This document shows positions 49,393 to 60,528 of a stretch of DNA of 64,000 nucleotides, in pieces. Under the pieces are notes generated by a model. The model did not search any database. It was not told where the DNA came from and saw nothing but the letters and a program-made list of their open reading frames with translations. A program made the position numbers and the translations under genes. Source of the DNA: Trichomonas vaginalis G3 (lineage: Eukaryota; Parabasalia; Trichomonadida; Trichomonadidae); the NCBI RefSeq assembly GCF_026262505.1, contig NC_067206.1, positions 9,854,268 to 9,918,267 on the forward strand, written 5' to 3'. Every line of letters starts with the position of its first letter. The stretch's first letter is position 1.

Positions 49393-49539
49393 ATGTCCGA
49401 CGTACCACCAACCGAGTCCATTCCAAAGCCAGAAGAACCGAAAGCTGCAGAACCACAACAGACTAAGACTCAAACACTTAGATTTTTCAAGCTTGACTTT
49501 TTACAATTTGAACTTTGTTTGCGTAGATATGAATTCTGA
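49393..49539 (+). CDS. Short Pro/Glu-rich frame after the minisatellite, uncertain
   Basis: It starts MSDVPPTESIPKPEEPKAAE and its end overlaps the 3' end of the minus-strand ATPase gene. The first 19 bases match 45079-45097, where a minisatellite also precedes them. It may be a small gene or the start of a lost one whose upstream DNA was duplicated. Confidence 0.35.
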   Translation: MSDVPPTESIPKPEEPKAAEPQQTKTQTLRFFKLDFLQFELCLRRYEF

Positions 49540-50362
49540 AAGAAGTATGAGGGTCTTGTATGACTTTGTACTTCTCCCATAGTTCATGTCTGTCAAACTT
49601 ACCTGCCATGGACTCTTTCATAAGTTCCATGAAATCGTCTTCGGACAATCCGGGGAAAAGTATGATATCAGTAAGTATTCTCTTTACATCCTTACTTAAA
49701 CTCTTTGCTGTCTGTACACAAATGACAACTGAGATGTTAAAGTGTCTGAGCTTCTTAAGAATTCGACACATATCTTGTTCTCTATTCTTTAACAAAGGAT
49801 GAGAAGCAAAGTCATCTAAGATAAGAAGACATCTATGAGGGTAAGTCTTCCAATCGTAAGATTGCAATTTCTTCGAAATGTATTCTATCTCTTTCTGTTT
49901 GTTTCTGAAGTGTTTCTTCTCTAATATTCTCTGCATTTCCTCATTTGGGTCTTTGAACTTAGAATTTATATACTCATTTATAGCATTATACTTCAAAACT
50001 CTTCTTTGGTACTTCTTTATCCAATCTAACAACTCAGTATCCTTTATACATACTAACTTAGACTTTTTTATAATATCTTTGAACGAATTTACGGTTTGGT
50101 CAAATTGACCAGAAGTACTGCAAATGACTACTAACTCATAGAATGGGTTCTTCTCATCTAGTTCTTGTTGTTGTGCAGCCATTTTAAGATAAGTGAAAGT
50201 CTTGCCCGACCCAGGTGGTGCGATTAGACCTGTTATACCATTCTGAGCAAATAGGAACTTGTCATGTATGGGTTTTATCTGAGCATTTTCTAACTTCCTC
50301 TTGTTCTTGTTTAAAACATTCTCAAATTTCTTGTCAATGTCAGCAAACTTTTTTTCTAACAT
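49487..50362 (-). CDS. Genome-packaging ATPase (A32/FtsK-HerA type), Maverick
   Basis: The protein has 291 residues from MLEKKFADIDKKFENVLNKN; this Met is preferred because upstream sequence belongs to the divergent gene at 50399. The Walker A motif is APPGSGKTFTYL (about residue 50) and Walker B is RCLLILDDFASHP; FNISVVICVQTAKSLS follows as the sensor strand. This is the standard Maverick packaging ATPase that pumps DNA into capsids, related to poxvirus A32. The frame appears whole. Only 36 bp separate it from the divergent gene. Confidence 0.88.
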   Translation of the reverse strand: MLEKKFADIDKKFENVLNKNKRKLENAQIKPIHDKFLFAQNGITGLIAPPGSGKTFTYLKMAAQQQELDEKNPFYELVVICSTSGQFDQTVNSFKDIIKKSKLVCIKDTELLDWIKKYQRRVLKYNAINEYINSKFKDPNEEMQRILEKKHFRNKQKEIEYISKKLQSYDWKTYPHRCLLILDDFASHPLLKNREQDMCRILKKLRHFNISVVICVQTAKSLSKDVKRILTDIILFPGLSEDDFMELMKESMAGKFDRHELWEKYKVIQDPHTSFRIHIYANKVQIVKSQA

Positions 50363-50398
50363 ATTTTTAGAAAAATTAAAAATTTTATCTTTTAGGAA

Positions 50399-50849
50399 AT
50401 GTCTAGCGATTTCGCTATCTATATTCGAGACAAGCTTTTCGACAGCAAAACATCTGTAGACCATAAAATCTTACATAGTGTAAACAAGAAAGGTGAATTT
50501 GTTCTAAAGTTCTGTTTCTGGGAATATGACAAGAACCATAAAACATTAAGCAGAGAAGTCTTTAAGTTTGTCAATGACAGACTTGTTGACAGAGATGACG
50601 CCTCTTGGAGAGATGAAGTCCAACAAAAGTTCTTAGAATGCAAAGAAGACACATGCGCTGTTCTTGAAGATGAAATAGAAAACAGAATAGATGAGCTATT
50701 AAAGGACAAAGAACTTTTACATAAATATAGTTGCGCCAAATTTGACATAACTCCACCAGAAAGAAGAAGAAGAAAAGAAAGAAAAGAAAGTAGAAGAAGA
50801 GAAGAAAGAACCTGAACCAGTTCCAGAGAAAAAGAAATTTGACATGTAA
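50399..50849 (+). CDS. Maverick protein with basic tail, unidentified; probably broken
   Basis: It starts MSSDFAIYIRDKLFDSKTSV directly opposite the ATPase start. The body is acidic and helical (VQQKFLECKEDTCAVLEDEI), ending in an Arg/Lys/Glu-rich stretch. Coding-like sequence persists to about 50849. Function unknown. Confidence 0.5.
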
Positions 50850-50865
50850 AAATAAAATTTTATTT

Positions 50866-51284
50866 TTAGAACATTTCTGGGTCAATGTCAATGTTCTCTT
50901 CCTCTTTAGGAGCAAACACCGGCTTAGACTCTAAAATCTTTTTACCCAATTTACCTTGAACTTCAACTATCTTAGACTCATAATATTCATAGTCGTCTGC
51001 TTTCTTGGTTCATAAGGTATAACAAGTTTGTATGCTTTGCCTTCTTTAAGGTTTGAAAACCTTCTGTCAAAATTTTCTTTGACTGCTAACAAACCTTCTA
51101 TGTCTAAGTCTTCAAATTTCGCACCATTTTTAGTCACAATAGCAAACTTAACTGGTTCGATGTTCCAAACTTTGCTGAATGAAGACTTTTCAAAATGGTA
51201 GAAGTAAACATTCAAATAAGCGAATGGGTCTAGTTCTTCTTTGACTTCTGTCATGTACTTATTTACTGAGATGAATTTCGTCAT
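50866..51284 (-). CDS. Maverick protein of unknown function (~105+ aa); probably broken
   Basis: It starts MTKFISVNKYMTEVKEELDP. Beta-rich centre (SKVWNIEPVKFAIVTKNGAK) and basic end; coding-like sequence continues to about 50866 (ENIDIDPEMF). An AATATTTTTTTATCCGATAG leader precedes the ATG on the minus strand, the promoter-like pattern seen elsewhere in the element. A single-strand DNA-binding role is conceivable from position and size but not shown. Confidence 0.45.
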
Positions 51285-51319
51285 CTTTTCTATCGGATAA
51301 AAAAATATTTTTTTTAAAT

Positions 51320-52560
51320 TTACTCAGAAAAATTTTTCTTTGTATATACGCCGTTCTGAACATCTAAAAGATTTTTGACATTTGCCAAGAATGTTCGTTT
51401 AGACGCTGTCATATAACCATACTCTTGGCAATATTGTTTATATTCATCGTACAATGACCTTTCATCTAAACACTCAAAGTTAGTCTCATCTATAAACAGT
51501 TCATAAACACTCTTGTTTGCTTCTAACAATGTTTGTCTTTCTTCGGTATGTGGAATTTGTCTTGGATTGAACTTTGAAATATCTAATGTCATAAAATATG
51601 AGAACAAGTGGTTGTAAAAGTCAGATGTCAAAGTTTCTGCTAAGTCGTCAAAATATTCTGTATCTTGCATATGAGAATCTGACGTTCTGACAACTACATA
51701 TCTTCTGTCAGAACTTTCTAACTTCATCGGAACAACATTGTTTGAAACCATAATGAAGTTTGCAACATTTTCACAAACTCTTTGGTCTTTATATTTTCTT
51801 TCAACAACTCCAACTTTGTCTGTTATAAGACTCTTCAAAGCATCTGAGTTTAAAACTTTTGTTGTATCTATACTTTGAAGTTCATTGCAAACTATAAGTT
51901 TCATATTCTCTATTGAGGAGTTAAATTTACCGCAGATGTTTTCTATGTTTGTCATATTCGGGTTCGAATAGCCCTCTAACAGTTTGCACAAAATATCTGT
52001 AAAGAATGTGTTCTTACCTGTTCCTTGTTTTCCAATTATAATGAGAGCAGTTTCATTCTTAGCACTTGGATGTTGTAAGATGTTTGCAAACCAACATAAG
52101 ATATACTCATAAACCTTTTCGCTTCCATTGCATATAATTTCTTTGACATGGTCTAACCAAGCTTCTATAATATTTTCTTTCCATTCTACTTGTTCGTATT
52201 TATATCCAGTGAAGATAGAATAGAAGTTTGGAGAAGGTGTATAAAACTTTATACCTCGAACTGAAAAATCTTCAAGTTTTGACAATAAGATATCCCAAGC
52301 ATCTAACATCTTCATGCCAACTTGTACAACTTTTATTTTCTTAAGTTTCTGTCTACATTCTTTGTTCAGACACTATTGTTGCTCTTGGTTTGTTAAAGAC
52401 AACATCCCATTCTTTCATAACATAACATTCTGGGGCAGAGTCAACATAAATGACTAAACGTTTCAAATTCTCGACTGCTTTGTTATAGTCTCTAAATGGA
52501 CACATATTTCTGAATGCTTGGAAGTCAAAAAATCTGAAACATCTATTCTGTACTTTTTAT
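51320..52560 (-). CDS. SF3-type helicase (D5-like), Maverick; looks broken
   Basis: The main frame contains Walker A in LIIIGKQGTGKNTFFTDILC, an SF3 B region MKLIVCNELQSID, and a motif C-like NFIMVSNNVVPMKLESSDRR, with the helical C-terminal domain after it (ECLDERSLYDEYKQYCQEYG). This matches superfamily 3 helicases of the poxvirus D5/virophage kind, which unwind DNA for replication. Coding-like sequence continues upstream (VIYVDSAPECYVMKEWDVVF) to about 52560, preceded by an AT-rich leader. It appears interrupted about once. Confidence 0.8.
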
Positions 52561-52583
52561 AAAATAAAAAAAATATTATTTTT

Positions 52584-53380
52584 TTATTCTTGACTTTGTT
52601 GTTCCATTTGTTGCATTTGTTGTTCTTGAGCTATTTGTTGTTGAAGTTGTTCTTGTAATACAATACTTTCACCAGTTGCATCTTCCAATTCGAAACTTTC
52701 TGCCGTCATTGACAAATACATAGGACATAAAAGTTTTACAGGAACAAAGTTTGCGTCAACTAAGGTTAAGTTTATGTTTGCTAAAGTGTTTGAGTTCACT
52801 AAAGCTGAAAACTCTGCATTCGAATGAACAATAGGCAAACCAGCAGAGAAAGTATTGTTTATACGCATAAGTATCTTTTGGTCATAATAGTTTCTGTCGA
52901 CATTCGAATAGCACTTTGAACCTAAGTTTGAAACAATATATAAGATTGGTGTGCTTAATGTCAATGGAATAGACATTCCTTGTATGACACCTTTTCCTGT
53001 TATAGGAAACTGTTGGTAGTAAAACCAGAATAAGTTTTGTATATATAGCTCATATCGTTTATAGTAAACTCAGTCGGACATCCAAACATAATGAAACCTG
53101 CTCTAGTTGCAGCACATGTTACACTCGTACGTAAAGTATTAAATAAGTCAACAAAACCTGTTGGTGGTATATCTGAGTAAGTATCTTCAAAGGAGTATTT
53201 TTTACCATTCACAACAATAAAATCTTCTGGTGTCAAAAGAGCAAAACAGGCTTTAGTCGTCATCGTGTTTAAGGTCAGTTTACAATATCGTCCTTGAGGA
53301 CTTTGTAAGTTTGTTGTTATAGAATTATATGACTCAGGGTTTTTAGTCGTAATAGTATAAACCATTATGTCTTCTGCCAT
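52584..53380 (-). CDS. Minor capsid (penton, single jelly-roll) protein, Maverick; broken
   Basis: It begins MAEDIMVYTITTKNPESYNS. The order and texture fit the penton-type minor capsid protein that normally lies next to the major capsid gene: beta-strand-rich, with the typical terminal strand pattern NINLTLVDANFVPVKLLCPM, then a Gln-rich tail. It lies in the virion block, on the same strand as the major capsid. About one break. The assignment rests on position and strand pattern. Confidence 0.6.
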
Positions 53381-53384
53381 TTAC

Positions 53385-53963
53385 TTAGCAAACAAACTTT
53401 AATGAAATGTTGTGGTCGTCAAATATTTTTATGACGTCTGGGAAACTATATTTTAAGTTCAACGTTTCACCTCCTTTCATAACGTATATCTTGTCAATGA
53501 CATTGTATGAAACACCACAGCAAGCAATGTCGGGTTCTATTTCTTTGATGTTTATATCGTCTGCCTCTGTCAAAAGTTTCAATAGTTCTTTCAAAATTTC
53601 ATGAGGTGCGATGACATATGAGTTCACTTTTACAGGGTTGTGTTCGACCAAGTTTAACATTATACCTAAAGCTTGACAAATCTTCTCCTGAGTTTTAAGT
53701 TTGTCTTTAAGTTGTTGGTAGTCGTTTCGAATATCTGCAACAGAACTTAACTCTCTGCTAACTTCAGGATATGTTGGTTCTTTTACAGGAACTATTGTTA
53801 TACCATCTTCGTCTTCGTATGGTTTCCCCACTTCAACATCTCTTTCTTTGACATTGACAACAACACTTTGACTGTTTGTTTGAGTTGGTGAATTTAACTT
53901 CACGTCTGCCACCGCCATTAAACCTTTTGAAACACTTACGCTTCTATTTTTCGGAAATGACAT
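53385..53963 (-). CDS. Maverick virion-block protein of unknown function (192 aa)
   Basis: Starts MSFPKNRSVSVSKGLMAVAD, chosen because the upstream part of the frame overlaps the divergent gene at 53982 and looks non-coding. Acidic N-terminal half (VVVNVKERDVEVGKPYEDED), a coiled coil (IRNDYQQLKDKLKTQEKICQ), and a beta-rich C-terminus (VSYNVIDKIYVMKGGETLNL). It ends 4 bp before the start of the minor capsid region. The frame looks whole. No family recognised. Confidence 0.6.
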   Translation of the reverse strand: MSFPKNRSVSVSKGLMAVADVKLNSPTQTNSQSVVVNVKERDVEVGKPYEDEDGITIVPVKEPTYPEVSRELSSVADIRNDYQQLKDKLKTQEKICQALGIMLNLVEHNPVKVNSYVIAPHEILKELLKLLTEADDINIKEIEPDIACCGVSYNVIDKIYVMKGGETLNLKYSFPDVIKIFDDHNISLKFVC

Positions 53964-53981
53964 TTTACTTAGAATAAAAAG

Positions 53982-54212
53982 ATGGACGTATTCGGATATC
54001 TTATTGAATTGAAGCAGAACAAAGTTTACACACACAAACAATACAAGTTCATTGATAGAATAGTTCTTTACACAAACAATGGAAAATGTTATAGAATAGC
54101 AGTCTTTGCTGAACCAAAATATTTTCATAAAGCAAAGAAAGTTGGTATAACTGAAATGGTGAAAGTTCTTGACGTTGACAAAAATAACAACAAAACTTAC
54201 AGATATTTCTAA
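53982..54212 (+). CDS. Small Maverick protein (76 aa), divergent from 53963 gene
   Basis: Starts MDVFGYLIELKQNKVYTHKQ and is basic and beta-rich (RIVLYTNNGKCYRIAVFAEP). It is separated by 18 bp from the minus-strand gene and converges on the major capsid remnant. No family recognised; the size suits a small DNA-binding or accessory protein. Confidence 0.5.
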   Translation: MDVFGYLIELKQNKVYTHKQYKFIDRIVLYTNNGKCYRIAVFAEPKYFHKAKKVGITEMVKVLDVDKNNNKTYRYF

Positions 54213-54292
54213 AGGTAAGTTTATAATACAATATTATGTCAAAACTGGCGTACTGTCAATATTTGACGGAGAGAAGTCAGTTCAAGAACAAC

Positions 54293-55898
54293 TTACTGAC
54301 CTGCTGCCAAAATCTGCTCGATGGAAGCTGTCGTTATGCCAATCTGAGGAGCCCCAGCAGGTTTCATCGAACGAATCTTCAAAAGAGCATCTTCCGTGAA
54401 AAGTGCTATTGGTTTTGTAAACTTCTTTGCTCTCAGTTCATCTGGACCGTCTCTGTCACCAGTATATTGTATTTGTACAGTACCAACAGTTGAAATACCA
54501 CCCATAAAGTCTTCTGAGTCAGCAAATGGAATGCCAAGCCAAAAGTTTGAACGGTCTCCATTTGTATATTGAGTTTTTTTGACTTCCTGTATGAGTCCAT
54601 ACTTTCACATATGGCATAATAGAACTTTGCATTTCAGGGTTAATGGTTGTTGTGAAGTTGTTGTTAAAGTTCATAGCATCTAATGTCAAGTTGTATGACC
54701 TCATATCCTCAACTGTGGAATATTCTTCTCTTGGATAATATTTGCCATCTATGTTTATATGATATTTAATACCGGGGTTGTAGAAACAAGAATAGTCATT
54801 TATAGTTCGTCTGAACAGTACAAACATAGTATCTGCATGTTTCATTGCAGTTGTTAAAGCAATATCTGTTCTTGCACCTGGGTCAGCACTTTGGTTTCCA
54901 ACTTCACCTGCAAAGTCTTTGACAGATATTTGGTGTATAGGGAACATAAGTGGAACTGCAATATATTGGGCAGCTAAAGCATTTTGAAATATCTGGGTCC
55001 AACTATAGGACTGCAAGTCTGCTTTCTATTCTCTTGCATTCAAACTTTTCGCATGTGAACTTAACTGGTCCCAAGCATCTCCAGCAGCATTGAAATAATA
55101 GTTTACTTCAGTGTTGAGGTTTGAGAAACCAAAGTCTAAGTCAACTTTGTTTTTGCAAAAGTCGGCGAATGACATTTTATTTTTCCCACTACTTCTGTAA
55201 GAGTGAATGGGTCTTGTGTTGGTGCAATGACTAAGTTATTTTTGCTTGGAGTAAGTTCGATAGAAATTTTCCTGCCCAGTTTGGCAAGTATCTTAAAAAC
55301 CTGAAGATGAGGAAAGATGACAAAGAACTCTAAGTTTCAGTTTTATTTTGGTTACTGCTGCTGCAGTTTGTCCAGAAAGGTTAACATAAACTCCTGGAAC
55401 GTTAGGGTCAAGTCTTCTTATTTTCTCAATAGTTGCATACTGGTCTGTTTGTTCTCTAGCTTGTGGTTGTACTGAGTTTCTCAAAGCGAACCATTCATAG
55501 TTTGCCCATGTTACTGTTTGAACTAAGTCAGAGTTAGAATATATCTTATATCCCATGAAAACTTCTGGAGCATATTGGTATCCGACATAGAAAATTCCAT
55601 TGCAACCTTTCTTGTCAGACAACTTGGCAGAAGGTTTTATTTCAATGTCTTGTTCCACGTATAAGAAAGAGTTGTCAATAGAAATTATATGAAACCTGTC
55701 GCAAGCAATATCTACTGTTGTTGAAGAACCTTCTCCAAACTCACCTACGTTTCCATAAGAAACAGCAGTTGTATATTCGTAAGTTCCAGGAACTATTTCT
55801 GACCTTCTAATGGCATTGTCGCATTCGTTATACCATTCGGAAACATTTCCGTTCATGGCATCCAAAACTGTTGGCGTTATATTCTGAGCGGCGTACAT
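54293..55898 (-). CDS. Major capsid protein (double jelly-roll), Maverick; broken
   Basis: It begins MYAAQNITPTVLDAMNGNVS. Beta-strand-rich blocks run the length of the region (FHIISIDNSFLYVEQDIEIK, VTKIKLKLRVLCHLS, AAQYIAVPLMFPIHQISVKD, YNPGIKYHINIDGKYYPREE), and the length (about 535 codons) and place in the virion block fit the double jelly-roll major capsid of Polinton-like elements. The C-terminal part is GGISTVGTVQIQYTGDRDGP. It lies in several frames with about two or three breaks. Confidence 0.75.
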
Positions 55899-55930
55899 TT
55901 CATATGTGTAAAAATATAGAATAGTTGGAT

Positions 55931-57293
55931 TTATGTGTCATAATAGAACCCACTCGGACCAAGCTTTACTTTCTTCCTGACTGAGTTTTTAACTCTTCTT
56001 TTTCCTTCATTGCCACTACTTTCACTAGATGAAGTTACTTCTTCACTATTTTCACTTTGTTCTTCTCTTCTTCTTTGGTGTCGCTTTTGGTAACTTGCCC
56101 TCTGCTTCAAGTTGTTGCATCTTTGCCTCATGTTCACCTAGTATGTTGTAAATTTCCCATGTCCTTTTTGCCTTTGGGCTCTGGTCGCCCATCTCAGGTA
56201 ACCTATATCCTAGAAAGATTTTGTCATAGTTTGTATTTGAGTCTTCGCGTATTGTTTGCATGACTCTTTCCTGAGTTTCCGGTTCAAGCGCTTCAAACAG
56301 TGCCTGTCCATATGGAATAAGCTCGTTTCCAAATATATGTTTTTGTAGCCATTCTGGTTTTCTTTCCATGTTACCAACTATATCTTTTGTGAATGGGAAA
56401 GCTTTTACCCAATCTTTCAGTCTTGCGTCGTTTATTTCTGTAGTTGGTTTTATTTTGTCAAGGAACATGTTTTTCAATACTAACATTTCATTTGGTACTG
56501 TCCATTTGAGTTTTCTTAAATATTCATCCCTTCTCGATTCATCGTCTGCAAAGTAAGTTTTTATGACATTTTGTAAACTTTCGTTTGCAAGGTCATGTAC
56601 AATAGGTTCTCTTCCTTCTCCCTCCCTAACTTTCTTTCTAAACTCTTCACCAAATATACCATCTTTATGGTTCTGTGTAGTTCTTTGAGATAAATGTTTT
56701 AGAACGTCAGGTGTTATATTTCCATCAGCCATGTTCATTTCATACTGGTTCAAAATATCTGCATCTTTCATATCTTTCAATGGCATTAAAGCCGCGCTGA
56801 AAATACCAGCTATATCTGGTTCACCATTCACTTCCATTGCGTCTACAACTTCTTGGAATTGTGGTTGTAAGTTTATGAACCACCTATCCGGGTTAGCTTT
56901 ATGACCCCATCTCATTGTAGTTCCATAGTCTGCAGAAACAAAAGTAGGTTTGTTTCCATCTTGGTTAGGTTCTGAATGAACTTTAAACAATGTTTCATTT
57001 TTATATGTTTTGTTGAAATTTAACCTTTTATCTTCACCGAGTTCATCCGAAGATTGAACGTTAAATGCTCGTAAGTAAAAAGGGTTGTTGTATTTGTGTA
57101 CATTTTTTTTCAGTTCTTCCATTCTATGCTGGATATTTTCATCTGGTGTTGGAGTCTTTTGTATGTCGGCAAACATTTTTCGATATTCTTCTACTATGTC
57201 AGCCGAATTTTTTTTAGACTCTTGGAAAGATTCCATATTCACCTCATACTCTTGTTGAGGGTCAAGATTTTCGGCTGTGTTCCAAATCTTCAT
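55931..57293 (-). CDS. Large Maverick virion-type protein with basic C-terminus; looks broken
   Basis: The main frame has 413 residues from MKIWNTAENLDPQQEYEVNM. It is charged and largely helical (SADIVEEYRKMFADIQKTPT, WGHKANPDRWFINLQPQFQE, ENMPA-like motifs absent) and ends in KATPKKKRRTK; a Ser/Glu/Arg-rich coding-like tail with possible nuclear-localisation stretches continues to 55931 (EGKRRVKNSVRKKVKLGPSG). It sits directly upstream of the major capsid, where Mavericks often carry large structural or scaffold proteins. No family recognised; about one break. Confidence 0.55.
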
Positions 57294-59200
57294 CTAGTTC
57301 TGTGAAGTTAGTTTCCAAAGGAGTGACTTGTTCGTTTCCTTCAGGCTCTTCTAGCTGTTGTTGCTGAACTATTTCTTCCATGTCTGGTTGTATCTGAACT
57401 TCTTCCTGTGGAGTTTCTTGTACCTCATCTGCTGGCATTTCATATATTCCGAGACCGTTTTCAACAATTTCCTATCTACGTCATCCGCATTCATAAGCTT
57501 TTGTTCTTTCGTTCCGTCTCTATTTTTACGCGTTTCATGACGAAAGTTGAATTGTCATTTAGCTCTGACATCAAATATCGCGAGTAAATTCATCCATGTC
57601 ATTTGGATGATATGCTATTAAATCATATCCCTTAGCGAGCTTGTATTTTCCAGGTTTGAGATTATATCCGTTTTGGTGCTGAGCCATAAAGCTAAATAGG
57701 TTCGGGTCAGTATTTCCATCCTTGAACTTTCTAATAGCTTCTTTATATCTGTCACTAAAGTCAACAGTATCTGGGAAACCACACTCTTCTTTAAGCATTT
57801 TTAAGAATTCTTGGTTTCCTTGTTCTCTACTTCTTTTATGTCCTTGCTCTGTTTGTGGTTGTTGTTGTGCAGGGTTTTGAACTGTTGGTTGTTGTGTTGT
57901 TGGTTGTTGTGCTGGTTGTGGAGGTGGTTGTTGTGCTGGTTGTTGTGCATGCCTGTGTCTGTGTCCATGTGGACGATGTAAATGTTCTAGGTAGTCCTGG
58001 TGCAGGTGCTTCTCTTGGAGGTTGGTGTATATAAGTTCCACCAGCTGCGCACATATGTTCCATCTGCAGCATAATGTCCTACCTGACTTTTCGTTCTTAA
58101 GAAAGCATTTACTAGGTCTGTTTTGGTCTGTTGTAACTCTTTTTCTTGACTTTCCACAACAGTTGCTCTAACGGCGTCATAGGCACTTTGAACTGCCTGT
58201 CTCGTTGCTGCATCTGTTATTTTCGTCATATTTTGTGCTACTTCTCTTAACTCGTTGTCGAAACCTTCAGACTTCAGTTTCTTTCCAGATGAGAAGTCGT
58301 TCACTAGTTTCACCTTACTATGAAGAGCTTCGAAGGCGTTCTTAAAGTCAGCATTTGTTAAAGCTTCATTTGAACTGTCTTCATCCGCTTGTATTTTTGT
58401 CCTTATTGACCCTATAAGCTGGGCTGCTTTAGCGTTGGCTTGGCATCTAACCAGTCATTGTTAGCTTTTATATACTGCCGCTTTTCATGCCTTTTGCATG
58501 GCTGCGTCCCTATTATTTTTACTCTTGTGCTAAGTTTTCATACTGTACGGTTTGGTTTTGCAACTGTAAAAGTTTTCTGCCTTTACATTGCTTCAACTTC
58601 TTTTTATACTCATCGCTATCCATATATGTCTTCAGGCTTTTTGTTTTATTTCTTCATCTTTCAACTTTATATTGAGTAGTATGGTTTTTCAAATTTAAAA
58701 CATCTTGTTCCATTTTGCTACTTCTGCTGCCTTTCTGACACTTTTTCGCATATTGCTCTGTACTTAGTTCTTTTCAGTTGTTCTTCTTTCTTCTTTTTCT
58801 CTACGTTTAACTCATTGAGTTTCTTTGTGTGTCTGTCATATTCTAGTTTCTTTTCGTTTTCACTTATTTGCTTCTGTATGTCTATGTTTGACTTTTTGAC
58901 ATCTGTTATTTGATTTTTGAGTGAACTCAAATTCATTTGACTTTGAGGGTTATAGGCTGTTCCGTCTGCAGCTCCACCATAGCCTGCCATTTTCGCTAAA
59001 AGTGCCGCTCTTAAACCTCCACTCTGTGCACCACACAACTCGGTTTAAAAGCATAGGATTGCTTGACATTTGTTGCAACATAGTGGGGTCATTCATAATT
59101 GTTGTTGCAACTGTTGTTGTGGTGTTAGTCTTACTATTGGATGTTTCAATGCTCTCTTCCTCTTACGTATATTCTTACGTAGCTACGTGGCATTTTAAGT
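57294..59200 (-). CDS. Remains of a further large Maverick structural gene region; broken
   Basis: Several minus-strand coding-like stretches lie here: His/Gln/Pro-rich sequence (HRPHGHRHRHAQQPAQQPPP) leading to FLKMLKEECGFPDTVDFSDR and ending PNDMDEFTRDI; a helical block (KLVNDFSSGKKLKSEGFDNE); and a coiled coil (SSLKNQITDVKKSNIDIQKQ) near 58718-59038 with Gly/Ala-rich sequence before it. They share strand and style and may be one or two virion proteins. Many breaks; not functional. No family recognised. Confidence 0.45.
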
Positions 59201-59253
59201 GAAGTTAAAAAGCGGCCTTTTGACAGATGGAACACATACTTTTCAGTAAGGAC

Positions 59254-60337
59254 ATATGAGGTGAGATGTCACCTGTTTTCTCACCTCATTTCTCACCCGT
59301 TGAATTTTCATGAATTTCTTCGTAAAGACTTTGTTAAGACTTCTTCGTAAAGACTTTGTCAAGACTTCTTTGTTAAGACTTCTTCGTAAAGACTTTGTCA
59401 AGACTTCTTCGTAAAGACTTTGTTAAGACTTCTTCGTAAATGACCAAAAATAATGTTTAGGTGAAGAGGTGAGATGTCACCTGTTTTCTCACCTCATTTC
59501 TCACCTCTTGAATTTTCATGAATTTCTTCGTTAAAGACTTTGTTAAGACTTCTTCGTAAAGACTTTGTTAAGACTTCTTCGTAAAGACTTTGTTAAGACT
59601 TCTTCGTAAATGTTTTGTCAAGACTTCTTCGTAAAGACTTTGTTAAGACTTCTTCGTAAAGACTTTGTTAAGACTTCTTCGTAAAGACTTTGTTGAGATT
59701 TCTTCGTAAATGACCCTAGTAGTATATTTTTGGTGTAAATTTCATGAAAATTCAACGGGTGAAAAATTAGGTGAGAAAACAGGTGACATCTCACCTCTTC
59801 ACCTAAACATTATTTTTATTGAATTCTGTGTAAATTTCATGAAAATTCAAGAGGTGAGAAATGAGGTGAGAAAACAGGTGACATCTCACCTCTTCACCTA
59901 AACATTATTTTTGGTGTAAATTTCATGAAAATTCAACGGGTGAGAAATGAGGTGAGAAAACAGGTGACATCTCACCTCTTCACCTAAACATTATTTTTGG
60001 TCATTTACACTCATTACGAAGAAGTCTTGACAAAACATTTACGAAGAAGTCTTGACAAAACATTTACGAAGAAGTCTTGACAAAACATTTACGAAGAAGA
60101 AGTCTTGACAAAACATTTACGAAGAAGTCTTGACAAAACATTTACGAAGAAGTCTTGACAAAACATTTACGAAGAAGAAGTCTTGACAAAACATTTACGA
60201 AGAAGTCTTGACAAAACATTTACGAAGAAGTCTTGACAAAACATTTACGAAGAAGTCTTGACAAAACATTTACGAAGAAGTCTTGACAAAACATTTACGA
60301 AGAAGTCTTGACAAAACATTTACGAAGAAGAAGTCTT
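59254..60337. repeat. Mirror repeat cluster 2 next to the right Maverick end
   Basis: Two forward modules (near 59254 and 59460: GAGGTGAGATGTCACCTGTT, then TTCTCACCTCATTTCTCACC) face three inverted ones (near 59745, 59851 and 59935). Between them are tandem CGTAAAGACTTTGTTAAGAC units; after them, to the right terminus, ~24-bp tandem units GAAGTCTTGACAAAACATTT AC with occasional 3-bp GAA insertions. Same module family as cluster 1. No coding capacity. Confidence 0.9.
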
Positions 60338-60487
60338 GACAAAACATGAAAACATATATAATTTGTGAAAAGTGAAACATTATATAATGTTTTCGACCAA
60401 GAAGACTAACAATTTTCCGAATAAAAACTTCATTTATACTAAACATCTTCAGGGCTAGAGGGCACGAAGTGCCTGGAAGCCCCACTA

Positions 60488-60527
<40 letters not shown>
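60338..60527. repeat. Maverick right terminal inverted repeat with poly(T) tip
   Basis: Complement of 36075-36230 over its outer and inner parts, plus an extra ~35-bp middle segment. It ends in 38 T. The hairpin GGCAC-GAA-GTGCC (60461-60473) replaces the GGGGC/GCCCC hairpin of the left end at the same position. Confidence 0.9.

Positions 60528-60528
<1 letters not shown>

Larger units (their letters stand above)
36075..60527. mobile_element. Maverick/Polinton element, 24.5 kb, complete ends, decayed genes
   Basis: Virus-like DNA transposon with terminal inverted repeats (36075-36230 and 60338-60527) and a 5-bp target duplication. Gene set: rve integrase, protein-primed polymerase B, packaging ATPase, SF3 helicase, major and minor capsid, plus methyltransferase, tail-fibre-like and KilA-N cargo. 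A maturation protease of the usual Maverick type was not recognised. Plus-strand genes dominate 36.3-49 kb (the integrase and two others are minus) and the virion block at 49.5-59 kb is mostly minus. It looks broken, with roughly a dozen interruptions in total, yet the ends, target duplication and several frames are intact, which points to a fairly young but inactive copy. Trichomonads are known for large Maverick families. Confidence 0.95.

Noticed and set aside
48922-49466. Three overlapping Phe/Ser/Gln-rich frames
   Set aside because: They are created by a stop-free 22-bp tandem repeat and cycle through the same peptide in each frame.
59300-60337. Regularly spaced direct repeats resembling a CRISPR array
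   Set aside because: The units are contiguous with no unique spacers, no cas genes are near, and the host is a eukaryote.
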